Below are positions 34,873 to 43,900 of a stretch of DNA of 64,000 bases, piece after piece. Under the pieces are notes generated by a model. It saw only the letters and a list, made by a program, of their open reading frames with translations, was not told the origin of the DNA and did no database searches. The DNA comes from Chitinophaga sp. H8 (GTDB taxonomy: Bacteria; Bacteroidota; Bacteroidia; Chitinophagales; Chitinophagaceae): NCBI RefSeq assembly GCF_040567655.1, contig NZ_JBEXAC010000002.1, forward strand, positions 2,878,906-2,942,905, in the 5' to 3' direction. Every line of letters begins with the position of its first letter. The stretch's first letter is position 1. A program made the translations under genes and the position numbers.

Positions 34873-36003
34873 ATGAAGAGATCAATCCTGGCTGCGGCAC
34901 TTTTAGTTCCCGCAGTCCTGTTTGCACAGGATAAAAAGGCAGGTAAGCCTTTTACCATACAAGGTACCGTGACACATGAACAAAAGCCAGCTAAAGTTTT
35001 TTTAAGAATGCGCAAGGGTGGAGAGAATGTGATAGACAGCGCGTTTGTTAAAGATGGTAAATTCACTTTTTCCGGTACCCTCGAGGAGCCAACCCTGGCC
35101 AGCCTGATGATGGTAGAGCAGGAAGCTGCCAAGACCGTATCCATGAAAAGGGATATGCTGGCGGTTTACCTGGATAAAGGTACTATCAGTATTACTACAC
35201 AGGATTCTATCAGCAAAGCTACTGTAAAAGGTTCTCCGGCCAATGATGCTTACCTGGCATTAAATACCCAGCTGAAAGAGGTGAATGAAAAAGCAAGTGC
35301 TTTACAGAAAGAATACCGTGAGCTGTATCAGGCAAAAGATGAAGAGGGCATGAAGAAGCTGGAAGCTAAGTTTGATGAGCTGGACAATGAGCAGAAAGCA
35401 ATCATGAAGGATTATCTGAAAAAGGCGCCTGGAACACCTATCGGGATGTATGTTATCAATCAGGTGGCCGGTTATGATATCGTTCCTTCCGAAATAGAGC
35501 CAACTTTCAAGAAATTGAGCAAAGAAGCCAGAAATTCTCCTTCTGGTAAAGAATTTGCCAAAAGACTGCAATCTGCAAAGAAAACTGCAGTAGGACAACC
35601 GGCACTTGCATTTTCGCAAGCTACCCCAGAGGGTAAAATGGTGGGCCTGGATGCTTTCCGTGGTAAATACCTGCTGGTAGATTTCTGGGCCAGCTGGTGC
35701 GGTCCCTGCCGTCAGGAAAACCCTAACGTGGTAAAGGCTTACGAGAAGTTTAAAGACAGAGGTTTTGATATCCTGGGTGTTTCCCTGGATGATAATAAAG
35801 ACAAGTGGCTGAAAGCAGTAGAAGCTGATAAGCTTGCCTGGACACATGTTTCTGACCTGAAAGGCTGGAAAAATGCAGCGGCCGACCTTTACGGTGTACG
35901 TGCTATCCCCCAGAATGTGCTGATCGATCCAAAGGGAAAGATCATTGCTAAAAACCTGCGTGGAGAAAAGCTGGAAGAAAAGTTGGAAGAATTAATGAAA
36001 TAA
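34873..36003 (+). CDS. Secreted TlpA-like thioredoxin-fold protein, paralogue of the preceding gene
   Basis: 376 aa with a signal peptide (MKRSILAAALLVPAVLFAQ). The N-terminal DUF4369-like domain includes IQGTVTHEQKPAKVFLRM. A Lys/Glu-rich coiled-coil-like stretch is at about 135-180 (LNTQLKEVNEKASALQKEYR). The thioredoxin domain has VDFWASWCGPCRQENPNVVKAYEKF (CxxC intact) and LGVSLDDNKDKWLKAV. It matches the upstream gene over 52 identical consecutive bases around the active site (35672-35723 and 34470-34521). They look like a tandem duplication, probably redundant or partly specialised. A strong terminator follows. Confidence 0.9.
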   Translation: MKRSILAAALLVPAVLFAQDKKAGKPFTIQGTVTHEQKPAKVFLRMRKGGENVIDSAFVKDGKFTFSGTLEEPTLASLMMVEQEAAKTVSMKRDMLAVYLDKGTISITTQDSISKATVKGSPANDAYLALNTQLKEVNEKASALQKEYRELYQAKDEEGMKKLEAKFDELDNEQKAIMKDYLKKAPGTPIGMYVINQVAGYDIVPSEIEPTFKKLSKEARNSPSGKEFAKRLQSAKKTAVGQPALAFSQATPEGKMVGLDAFRGKYLLVDFWASWCGPCRQENPNVVKAYEKFKDRGFDILGVSLDDNKDKWLKAVEADKLAWTHVSDLKGWKNAAADLYGVRAIPQNVLIDPKGKIIAKNLRGEKLEEKLEELMK

Positions 36004-36030
36004 AATAACTGGGTTAATAAAATGAAAAAT

Positions 36031-36064
36031 GCCGTTCCGGATAAAACCGGAGCGGCTTTTTTTT
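36031..36064 (+). terminator. Intrinsic terminator after the thioredoxin pair
   Basis: GCCGTTCCGG-ATAAAA-CCGGAGCGGC (36031-36056), a 10-bp stem with one T-G pair, is followed by eight T residues. It ends the transcript that contains the two TlpA-like genes and possibly the his block. Confidence 0.92.
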
Positions 36065-36076
36065 GTGTTTTAAAAA

Positions 36077-36105
36077 TAAATTTGCATTGTTACGAAATGT
36101 TCGTA
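36077..36105 (+). promoter_or_regulatory. Promoter core with BlaI-type operator
   Basis: TAAATTTG (36077-36084) matches TAnnTTTG. Seven bases later is the perfect dyad TACGAA-ATG-TTCGTA (36091-36105), and a weaker related dyad (TATGAA...ATCGTA) ends at about 36124. The dyad covers the expected start of transcription, so binding of the BlaI-like protein encoded just downstream would block it. The BlaI/MecI operator consensus is a similar TACA/TGTA-type dyad, so the exact match is inferred. Confidence 0.6.
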
Positions 36106-36143
36106 GATTTATGAAACAATCGTAATGCTAAACTGTATTGATC

Positions 36144-36500
36144 ATGGAAAAGTTAACGCAACAGGAAGAAGCGGCAATGCTGGCCATCTGGAAAGCAGGA
36201 AAAGGGCTGGTAAAAGATTTCCTGGAAGCACATGCTGCTCCGGTACCGCCTTATACCACCCTTGCCTCTACTATTAAGAACCTGGAGAAAAAGGGATACG
36301 TAGAAAGCCGGAAAATTGGTAATGTTTATGAGTATACACCGGTCATTGTGGAAGAAGAGTATAAAAAGCGGTTTATGCATGGATTCGTAAAAGATTATTT
36401 CGAAAACTCTTATAAAGAGCTGGTTACTTTTTTTGCTAAAGAGAAAAATATCAGCCCGGAAGAGCTAAAGGAAATCATCCGCATGATCGAAAAGGGATAG
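36144..36500 (+). CDS. BlaI/MecI/CopY-family transcriptional repressor
   Basis: DNA-binding repressor, 118 aa, winged helix. It starts MEKLTQQEEAAMLAIWKAGKGLVKDFLEAH; the ATG at 36144 is preferred over a TTG. It continues PPYTTLASTIKNLEKKGYVESRKIGNVYEYTPVI, which matches the family recognition helix and wing (usual 'YTT..T.L.RL..KG.V...K.GR...Y.P'). The C-terminal dimerisation part is acidic and short. The next gene encodes an M56 protease. This is the standard pair, in which the protease cleaves the repressor after sensing envelope stress or a ligand. A dyad operator lies just upstream. Confidence 0.93.
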   Translation: MEKLTQQEEAAMLAIWKAGKGLVKDFLEAHAAPVPPYTTLASTIKNLEKKGYVESRKIGNVYEYTPVIVEEEYKKRFMHGFVKDYFENSYKELVTFFAKEKNISPEELKEIIRMIEKG

Positions 36501-36534
36501 GTTTTTATTACGTGTTTTATAATCTGTTATAGCC

Positions 36535-38046
36535 ATGGTTCCTGCTATTCTCATATATCTGCTAAAGGCGAATATAGCACTTGCATTGTTCTATATCGCT
36601 TATCGCCTGGTATTGCGTCGGCTTACCTTTTATACCTTAAACAGGTTCTTCTTACTGGGAGGGATTATATTTTCTTCCCTGTTCCCCTTAATAGATATCA
36701 CCACATTTGTGGAAAAACATGAACAGCTTTCAGGTACGGTGGAGACTTATGTGCCCGACTTTGAAGCCTTGAAAGCGCAGGTAGGCACCACTTTTACCAT
36801 ATGGCATCTGCTCATCTACATTTTCTGGACAGGAGTATTGATGATGGCTTTCCGGTTGGGGATGCAGTTGCTATCATTGCTGAAGATACACCGCAAAACA
36901 GAAACCCGTGTGATTGCTGATCAAACGGTAAAGGTGATGAGTAAGCCGGTAAACCCTTTTTCCTTTTTCAGATTCATCTATATTAACCCCTCTCTGCATA
37001 GTCCGGAAGACTTACGGGCAATTCTGCGTCATGAGCAGGTGCATGTCAGGCAGTGGCATACCGCGGATGTATTGCTGGCGGAGCTGAACAATATTTTCTA
37101 TTGGTTTAATCCCGGAGCATGGCTGATGAAGCTGGCTATCCGCGAAAACCTGGAGTTTATCACAGACCGCTACATGCTGCAACAGGGCGTAGACAAAAAA
37201 ATGTATCAGTACAGTTTAATAAAAGTAAGTGGGATCCCATATGCGACGGCCATCGCAAACAACTTCAATTTCTCTCACTTAAAAAACAGGATCATGATGA
37301 TGAACAAAAAACACTCTTCCAGATATCACCTGCTGCGCTATGTAGTATCGGGGATGATAGTGGGAGGAATTGTGTTATCACTCAATTACAGCAAGGCTGG
37401 TGTGGCCTTCGGGAATATCCCGGCAGTAGGCGCGGATACCATTCCGGGTGTGATCATGCCGCCGTCCCCACCTCCACCTCCACCACCTGCTCCGGCTCCA
37501 GCTCCACCACCACCAGCTCCACCAGCACCGAAGGCGCCATCTGCAATGGGTATTGGTATGAAGTTAAAAAAAGGAACACCGCGCCCGATGATTATCATCG
37601 ATGGCAAAGAGCAGCCTTATGAGATGATGGAAAAGATGAATCCGGATGAAATTCAAAGTGTGTCTGTATTCAAGGATACCGATGAAATGAGGAAACAGTA
37701 TAAGGATGCTAAAAATGGTGTGGTGATAATTGTTACAAAAAAAGCCGCTGCACAAATTGAAGCACAAAAAACTAAACCCACCATCACACTTCGCAGGAAT
37801 AATGTCCTGGGGCAGGATAATTCCCTGGACAGTGTCTTATTCATTATCGATGGCGTTAAAGCCAGTAAAACTGAGATAGACAGAATGGACCATTCAACAA
37901 TTGAGTCAATGAATGTATTGAAAGGAGAAAGTGCTACTTCCCTATATGGCTCAGGAGGGAAACACGGGGTCATCCTGGTCACTACCAAAGTCAATAAAAA
38001 CAAAGACACTACACATACCATGACGCCGGTAGATGTAGTGCCCTAA
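36535..38046 (+). CDS. BlaR1-like M56 metallopeptidase with proline-rich linker and two plug-like C-terminal repeats
   Basis: Membrane sensor protease expected to inactivate the BlaI-like repressor. The 503-aa protein has N-terminal membrane helices (about 4-25, 33-52 and 88-108). The cytosolic zinc protease has HEQVH (H166, E167, H170) in LRHEQVHVRQWHTADVLLAELNN. A further helix follows at about 263-282. A Pro/Ala-rich linker is at about 305-335. The extracellular C-terminus has two copies of a motif resembling the SusC plug: IIIDGKEQPYEMMEKMNPDE...SVFKD...NGVVIIVTKK and FIIDGVKASKTEIDRMDHST...NVLKGESATSLYG...GVILVTTK. Usual penicillin-sensing domains are absent. The plug-like repeats may bind a TonB-dependent transporter or a similar partner. 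Confidence 0.88.
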   Translation: MVPAILIYLLKANIALALFYIAYRLVLRRLTFYTLNRFFLLGGIIFSSLFPLIDITTFVEKHEQLSGTVETYVPDFEALKAQVGTTFTIWHLLIYIFWTGVLMMAFRLGMQLLSLLKIHRKTETRVIADQTVKVMSKPVNPFSFFRFIYINPSLHSPEDLRAILRHEQVHVRQWHTADVLLAELNNIFYWFNPGAWLMKLAIRENLEFITDRYMLQQGVDKKMYQYSLIKVSGIPYATAIANNFNFSHLKNRIMMMNKKHSSRYHLLRYVVSGMIVGGIVLSLNYSKAGVAFGNIPAVGADTIPGVIMPPSPPPPPPPAPAPAPPPPAPPAPKAPSAMGIGMKLKKGTPRPMIIIDGKEQPYEMMEKMNPDEIQSVSVFKDTDEMRKQYKDAKNGVVIIVTKKAAAQIEAQKTKPTITLRRNNVLGQDNSLDSVLFIIDGVKASKTEIDRMDHSTIESMNVLKGESATSLYGSGGKHGVILVTTKVNKNKDTTHTMTPVDVVP

Positions 38047-38073
38047 AAAACACTTGCTGGAAATAATACGGTA

Positions 38074-39126
38074 CTATTTATCTTTTACGCACCGGAATCC
38101 CAGGTTAGACAAACCTGATTCCGGTGTTGTTTTCATACGGGCAGATACCCTATATCCCCGGCAATATTCATCACTGCACATAAAAGAACCTCCCCGGATA
38201 ACATGTTTGGGCGTGCCCGGATCAGCGGGGTCAAAGCCATGGGCAGGTCCTGCAGGGTTTTTAGTTTGTTTATTGCCTTCCTGGTAATAATTGGCATCGT
38301 ACCAGTCGGCACACCATTCCCATACATTACCCGACATATCATAGAGCTGATAGCCATTGGGTGCATAGGATTTTACAGGAGCCGTATCATAAAAGCCATC
38401 TGTTTTAGTATTACGCCAGGGAAAATTACCATTCCAGGTATTGGCTTTTGCTTTACCGGTGGTTAATGGTTCATCACCCCAGGGATACAGCTGGTTGGAA
38501 AGGCCTCCACGTGCAGCATATTCCCATTCTGCTTCGGTAGGCAGCCGTTTGCCCGCCCAACTGGCATAAGCCTGTGCATCATGCCAGGAAATGTGAATAA
38601 CCGGGTATTGCTCCCTACCAGTGATATTACTACCCGGTCCTTCCGGATGCTGCCAGCTGGCGCCGGGTACAAAAGCCCACCACTGGGATACATCCTGTAA
38701 ATCTACCGCATGATCGGGAGGTGTGAATACCAGGGAACCGGGCTGGAGCATACTGCTGTCTGGCTCCGGTGAGCCGGCAGGCAATTGTTGCATCAGCTCC
38801 TCTTTGGAAATGGGTCTTTCGGCAGTAGTAATATATTTTGTAGCTGCCACGAAAGCTGCAAATTCAGCATTGGTAACTTCATGTTCATCCATCCAGAAGG
38901 TATCCACCTGTACCAGGTGTTTAGGGTACTCATCTGGCTGTCCGGTACTATCATCTCCGCCCATCTGAAAACTTCCTCCGGGAATGAGTACCATCTTATT
39001 ACCGGTGTCTGCCGGAATACTGTCGGTGGCAGGTGGCTGGCTCTTGGTGCCGGTACCCTGGCAGGCATATAAAGCAGCAAAACTGCTCCATACACATATA
39101 TTAATAATTTGTTTAAATCCTATCAT
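38074..39126 (-). CDS. FGE-sulfatase (SUMF1) family lipoprotein
   Basis: Member of the formylglycine-generating enzyme family. The ATG at 39126 (350 aa) starts a lipoprotein signal (MIGFKQIINICVWSSFAALYAC, Cys at about 22). An upstream ATG at 39204 would precede the promoter core at 39156-39163. Characteristic segments are VLIPGGSFQMGG, VDTFWMDEHEVTNAEFAAFV, HISWHDAQAYASWAGKRLPTEAEWEYAARGG, YPWGD, DMSGNVWEWCADWYD and VIRGGSFMCSDEYCRGYRVSARM. The last contains two Cys spaced as in true FGE (C-x4-C). It may convert a sulfatase Cys or Ser or have another role. No sulfatase gene is in the window. Confidence 0.88.
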   Translation of the reverse strand: MIGFKQIINICVWSSFAALYACQGTGTKSQPPATDSIPADTGNKMVLIPGGSFQMGGDDSTGQPDEYPKHLVQVDTFWMDEHEVTNAEFAAFVAATKYITTAERPISKEELMQQLPAGSPEPDSSMLQPGSLVFTPPDHAVDLQDVSQWWAFVPGASWQHPEGPGSNITGREQYPVIHISWHDAQAYASWAGKRLPTEAEWEYAARGGLSNQLYPWGDEPLTTGKAKANTWNGNFPWRNTKTDGFYDTAPVKSYAPNGYQLYDMSGNVWEWCADWYDANYYQEGNKQTKNPAGPAHGFDPADPGTPKHVIRGGSFMCSDEYCRGYRVSARMKTTPESGLSNLGFRCVKDK

Positions 39127-39155
39127 TATCTTTACCCTCGGTTTAATAGCAGTAC

Positions 39156-39163
39156 CAAAAATA
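39156..39163 (-). promoter_or_regulatory. -7 promoter element of the FGE-like gene
   Basis: On the minus strand the sequence is TATTTTTG, an exact TAnnTTTG. It is 29 bp from the ATG at 39126. No TTTG box is evident at the right distance. Its position argues for the downstream ATG as the true start. Confidence 0.45.
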
Positions 39164-39285
39164 ACAATAAAATAAGGCGTTTTATAATGCTTCTTTGGGC
39201 GCAACAGGAAATATACAGGTACTGGTCCTGCATCTTAACAATTTCATAATAGATAGTTCAATCAAAGTATTGTAAACTGCAGGGC

Positions 39286-40641
39286 ATGGCATATACACCA
39301 CCCTTTACCCGGGAGGATTTCGGGGACGATTTTTTATGGGGGATCACTATCTCTGCCTTTCAGAATGAAGGGGCTGCTGAGCACGATGGCAAAGGCGCCT
39401 CTATCTGGGATGTTTTTACCAGCCGTAAAGGAAAAATAAAAGATAAAAGTCATGCCCGGGTGGCCTGCGACTTTTACAACCGCTATACACAGGATATCCT
39501 GCTGGCGAAGCTAATGGGCTTTACCGTATTTCGCTTTTCTATTTCATGGGCGAGGATTATGCCCACAGGTACAGGAGCGGTTAATCCTGCCGGCCTGGCC
39601 TATTACCACCGGATCATTGACGCCTGTCTTGAACTGGGGCTTGAACCCTTTATCACCCTATATCATTGGGATCTGCCACAATCGCTGGAGGCAAAAGGCG
39701 GATGGTGTCACCGGGGAACCGTCTTTGCTTTTGCTGAATATGTAAGTGTCTGTGCCCGGGAATATGGGAATAAAGTAAAGAACTGGATAGTATTAAATGA
39801 GCCTTTTGGCTTCACGGCATTGGGCTATATGCTGGGAGTACATGCACCGGGGAAATTTGGCCTTTCCTATTTCTTACCCGCGGTACATCATGTAGTGCTG
39901 GCACAGGCGGAAGGCGGCCGGGTAATACGGGAGGAGGTGAGTGGTGCGAATGTAGGGACTACTTTTTCCTGCTCACAAATCATCCCCTATACCCGCAATG
40001 AACAGGATATGCGGGCAGCCCGCCGGGCAGATGCTCTGTTTAACCGTATGTTTATTGAGCCATCCCTGGGGATGGGATATCCGGTAGATGACTTTCCCCT
40101 GCTAAAAAGAATTGAACGCCGTTATGCACTGTGGCGCGACTGGGATAAGCTGCCTTTTAATTTTGACTTTATTGGCGTACAGAATTATTTCCCCTTAGTA
40201 GTACGCCACAATGCTTTTATGCCTGTTTTAAAGGTAACAGAAGTAAAAGCAAAATACCGGAATGTACCCATGACCAGCCTGGGATGGGAAATAAGCGGAG
40301 AGGGGATGTATCATATCATCAGGCAGTTTGCAGCGTATCCGGGTGTGAAAAAGCTGATTGTTACCGAAAGTGGAGCAGCCTTTAATGATATGCTGGAAAA
40401 CGGGCAAATAAATGATACCGACCGGATCAGCTATTTCCAGGAATACATAGGGGCGGTTTTAAAAGCCAAAAAGGAAGGAGTGCCCGTAGATGGTTATTTT
40501 GCCTGGACACTAACGGATAATTTTGAATGGGCCGAGGGATATCGCGCCCGCTTTGGCCTGGTACATGTGAATTTTGAAACTCAGCAAAGGATTATTAAAG
40601 CCTCCGGCTATTGGTTCCGGAAGCTGTTAAATGGTATTTAA
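39286..40641 (+). CDS. Glycoside hydrolase family 1 beta-glucosidase
   Basis: Retaining beta-glycosidase acting on cellobiose-like or other beta-glycosides. The 451-aa (beta/alpha)8 protein has FLWGITISAFQNEGAAEHDGKG, FRFSISWARIMPTG, YHWDLPQSLEAKGGW and the acid/base E172 in VLNEPFGFTALGY. The nucleophile is E361 in IVTESGAAFND, and DGYFAWTLTDNFEWAEGYRARFGL completes the family pattern. There is no signal peptide, so it acts in the cytoplasm. Length is normal for GH1. It is divergent from the FGE-like gene and upstream of the third susCD pair. Confidence 0.95.
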   Translation: MAYTPPFTREDFGDDFLWGITISAFQNEGAAEHDGKGASIWDVFTSRKGKIKDKSHARVACDFYNRYTQDILLAKLMGFTVFRFSISWARIMPTGTGAVNPAGLAYYHRIIDACLELGLEPFITLYHWDLPQSLEAKGGWCHRGTVFAFAEYVSVCAREYGNKVKNWIVLNEPFGFTALGYMLGVHAPGKFGLSYFLPAVHHVVLAQAEGGRVIREEVSGANVGTTFSCSQIIPYTRNEQDMRAARRADALFNRMFIEPSLGMGYPVDDFPLLKRIERRYALWRDWDKLPFNFDFIGVQNYFPLVVRHNAFMPVLKVTEVKAKYRNVPMTSLGWEISGEGMYHIIRQFAAYPGVKKLIVTESGAAFNDMLENGQINDTDRISYFQEYIGAVLKAKKEGVPVDGYFAWTLTDNFEWAEGYRARFGLVHVNFETQQRIIKASGYWFRKLLNGI

Positions 40642-40968
40642 AATACTCCCTTAGTCTTCGCCAACTTTTCGTGTGAAGGTAACCGTTAACCAACCCCCAC
40701 TTCTCCCCAACAAACACAATCGATTGTTGTAAACGAATTGTAAACGCACTTAGGTAAAAAAACATCAGTGATAGTGAAACGGCTATGAACATTTGTGTTA
40801 ATATGTTGTTAACTTTAGGAAAGGCTATTGCTAAATCGTTTAGAGCAAATGAGAAGAGCAGATCATTTTTTCAAGACGCTATCATTTTATTAGCCGGCAT
40901 TTGAGCTTGAGCAACCAATTAACATCAACCAATTATTTATTGTTATTCTAAAGTAAAACTTAAGATGT
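40642..40968 (+). promoter_or_regulatory. 327-bp gap upstream of susC3 with operator-like repeats
   Basis: No gene is visible. ACAATCGATTGT (40716-40727) is a perfect palindrome. It is followed by two direct copies of TTGTAAACG (40727-40735 and 40738-40746), 11 bp apart. TAACTTTA (40810-40817) is one mismatch from TAnnTTTG but lacks a correctly spaced TTTG box. A regulator may bind these repeats to control susC3. Confidence 0.4.
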
Positions 40969-43900
40969 ATGTGGTCAAAAAATCCATCCTTCAGGAGGAC
41001 ATTATCCCTGTTCCTGCTAATGTGTTGCTGTGGCACAGCATTAGCACAAAACGTAAAGGTTACCGGCCGTGTAACAGCCGGAGGCGCTCCTTTACCAGGC
41101 GTATCTGTATTGGTAAAGGGCACCACTACGGGGACAGCCTCAGACCAGCTGGGTAATTATTCCATTAATGTACCCGGCAATGGTACCCTGGTTTTCACTT
41201 TCATCGGGTACCTGAAAAAAGAAATAGCCGTAAACAACCAAACCACCATTAATGCCGTATTAGAAGAAGACAACAAACAATTGGGCGAAGTAGTAGTAAC
41301 GGCACTGGGAGTCAAAAAAGAAAAGAAACAACTGGGGTATTCCATCACTGATTTAAAAGGCTCCGACCTGGCAGTCACCAATGAAGTAAACCCCATCAAT
41401 GCCTTACAGGGCAAGGTGGCTGGCGTGCAAATTGACCAGGGCGCCGGCGGTTTGTTTGGTAGCAGCAAGATATTGATCCGTGGTAACTCTACCCTGGGCA
41501 ACAACAACCAGCCCATTTTTGTAATTGACGGAGTGATCATGGACAACAATACCTTCAACGGTACCGGACGCGATTTTGGTAATGACCTGAAAAACCTCAA
41601 CATGGAAGACTTTGAAAGTGTATCCGTGCTGAAAGGATCTGCTGCTGCGGCCTTATATGGTTCGAGGGCTATCAACGGGGTAATACTGATCACCACCAAA
41701 AAAGGACGTGCACAAAAAGGAATAGGCGTAAACGTTAATCAAACCTTCAGCGTATTCCAGCCTTATTCCGGTCCAGACTTTCAAAACGAATATGGCGGTG
41801 GAACCGTAGGCGATTTCTATACCGATTTTCGTGATCCTAACTATAAGTCCAACGAGCGCTGGAGGACCAAAGTATTTCCAACAGACCCTGCTACCGGAAA
41901 GCCCTATATAGACCGGCAAAAGGGAAGGGAACTGGAAAACTGGGGGCCCCGCTTTGCAGGACAGGAAGTGATCAACTATGATGGTACCCCGACCAGGTAC
42001 GTAGCACAACCCAATAACTTCCTGGATGCTTTCAGAAACGGACATGCTACTATTACCAACGTATCTATGGATGGTGGCAACGACCGCTCTACCTTCCGGT
42101 TGTCTTATACCCGCGATCAGAGTACAGGGGTGGTATACAACAACAACCTGCTGAAAAATGGGTTTAGCCTGCGGGTTACACATACGCTGAACAGCTTTTT
42201 AAGTGCGGATGTAAGTGCAGACTATACTTCTTTTGAAGGAAAGAATCCGCCAAGACTGGGCGGACTGGATGCTTTTGCTTCCTATAATTTTGGTAAGCTC
42301 TTTACCTGGCTGTTACCACGTAACTATGATACTAAATACTGGATGCAAAAAGATAAATACACCAGTCAGTTTGGTGGTGTACCTGATGTAAACAATCCCA
42401 ATGAAACAAACCTGGTTCCGGAGTCCCGTTTCTGGTTTAATCTGTTTGAAAACAATTACATCCAGCGCGAACAAATGGTGCGTGGCCGTATTGCATTAAC
42501 AGCTACTCTTACCAGCTGGGCCAAATTGCAGCTGGAAGGAAACATTAATAATGTATATACCAAGAATGAAAATAAAGAACTGGGACAACTGGCCGATTTC
42601 AAAGGTGGGTTGTATGGTCTGGGGCATACCAGTAAGGAAAGTTATTTCATGAAATGGATGCTCATGATGAATAAAACGATCAACCGTGATCTGGAACTCA
42701 ATGGGTATATAGGTGGTGAAACACAAAACTACCGGACTACCTATAACTATAGTGAAACCAGGGGAGGGCTAAGTTATCCGGGCAACTATTTCATCGCGAA
42801 CTCTATTGATAAGCCGTTTACAGAAGGCGGACTTAAATACAGAAAGGTATTTAATTCCCTCTATGCAAGTGCAGACCTGGCTTATAAAGGCCAGCTCTTC
42901 CTGCAGGCTACTTTCCGTGGCGACTGGTCTTCTGCACTTACTTATTCTGATGGTAGCGGTAATAATTTTTATAACTATCCGGCAGTCAGCTTATCCTGGT
43001 TGTTCTCTGAAACCTTTAAAATGCCGGAATGGATCTCTTATGGTAAATTGAGAGGAAACATCGCTGCATTGGGTAAGGATACAGATCCATTCAGTATTAA
43101 TCCCGGATTTCAATTCAGCGGGTATACATATGGTAATGGCCGTGACCTGCCTTATTCCACTTATAGCCGGTACCTGGATCCTATCAATGGAAAGTTCATC
43201 GGGCTGAATGCCAATCTCAAACCGGAAAGGAAAATAGCCAAGGAAGTAGGATTGGAAATGCGCTTCCTGAAGAGCCGTTTGGGTCTTGATGTATCCGTGT
43301 ACCAGGATAATACCCGTAACCAGATCCTGGATATTACCACTCCTCAGGAATCCGGACTGGATGGTATCCTGATCAACGCAGGTAATATACAGAACAAGGG
43401 TATTGAGATCATGGTGGATGCTACTCCGGTAAAAACCAAAAACTTTGAATGGAGCACCAACCTTAATTATTCCCGCAACCGTAACCTGATTGTAGATCTC
43501 TATCCGGGCAGAACAGAATTTGATCTGGGAGCCAACATCGGTGAGATCAGCACCTGGGCTATCGTGGGTAAATCATACGGTACCTTACGTACGCGTATTC
43601 ATTCCAGCCCTTACCAGGCGGTGGATGCCAACGGAAAACCCATAGCAGATCCCAATAACGGAAAACCATTGTTGGCATGGCGGGATGATGGCAGAACAGG
43701 ATTCCCGGCCCGTAGTAATGTGCTCCAGGATGTAGGGGATATCAATGCCAGGTTCCGTGGTGGATGGGGTAATACTTTTACCTATAAAGGATTTTCACTA
43801 AATGTCTTGCTGGATGCAAAAATAGGTGGCGACTTCGTATTGCTCACTTATCGTTACGGTACCCACACCGGGGTATTTCCTAACACGCTGGCAGGCAGGG

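Noticed and set aside
35302..35847. A 181-codon minus-strand frame inside the second thioredoxin gene
   Set aside because: Antisense to CxxC-containing TlpA-like coding sequence, with no supporting feature; a similar antisense frame occurs opposite the paralogue, as expected from shared sequence.
37119..37622. A 167-codon plus-strand frame overlapping the M56 gene, with Thr/Ser-rich repeats
   Set aside because: The Thr/Ser run is just the proline-rich linker of the M56 protein read in another frame.
38074..39204. The longest form of the FGE-like gene, starting at 39204
   Set aside because: The added 26 residues precede a complete lipoprotein signal and overlap an exact -7 promoter element at 39156-39163.
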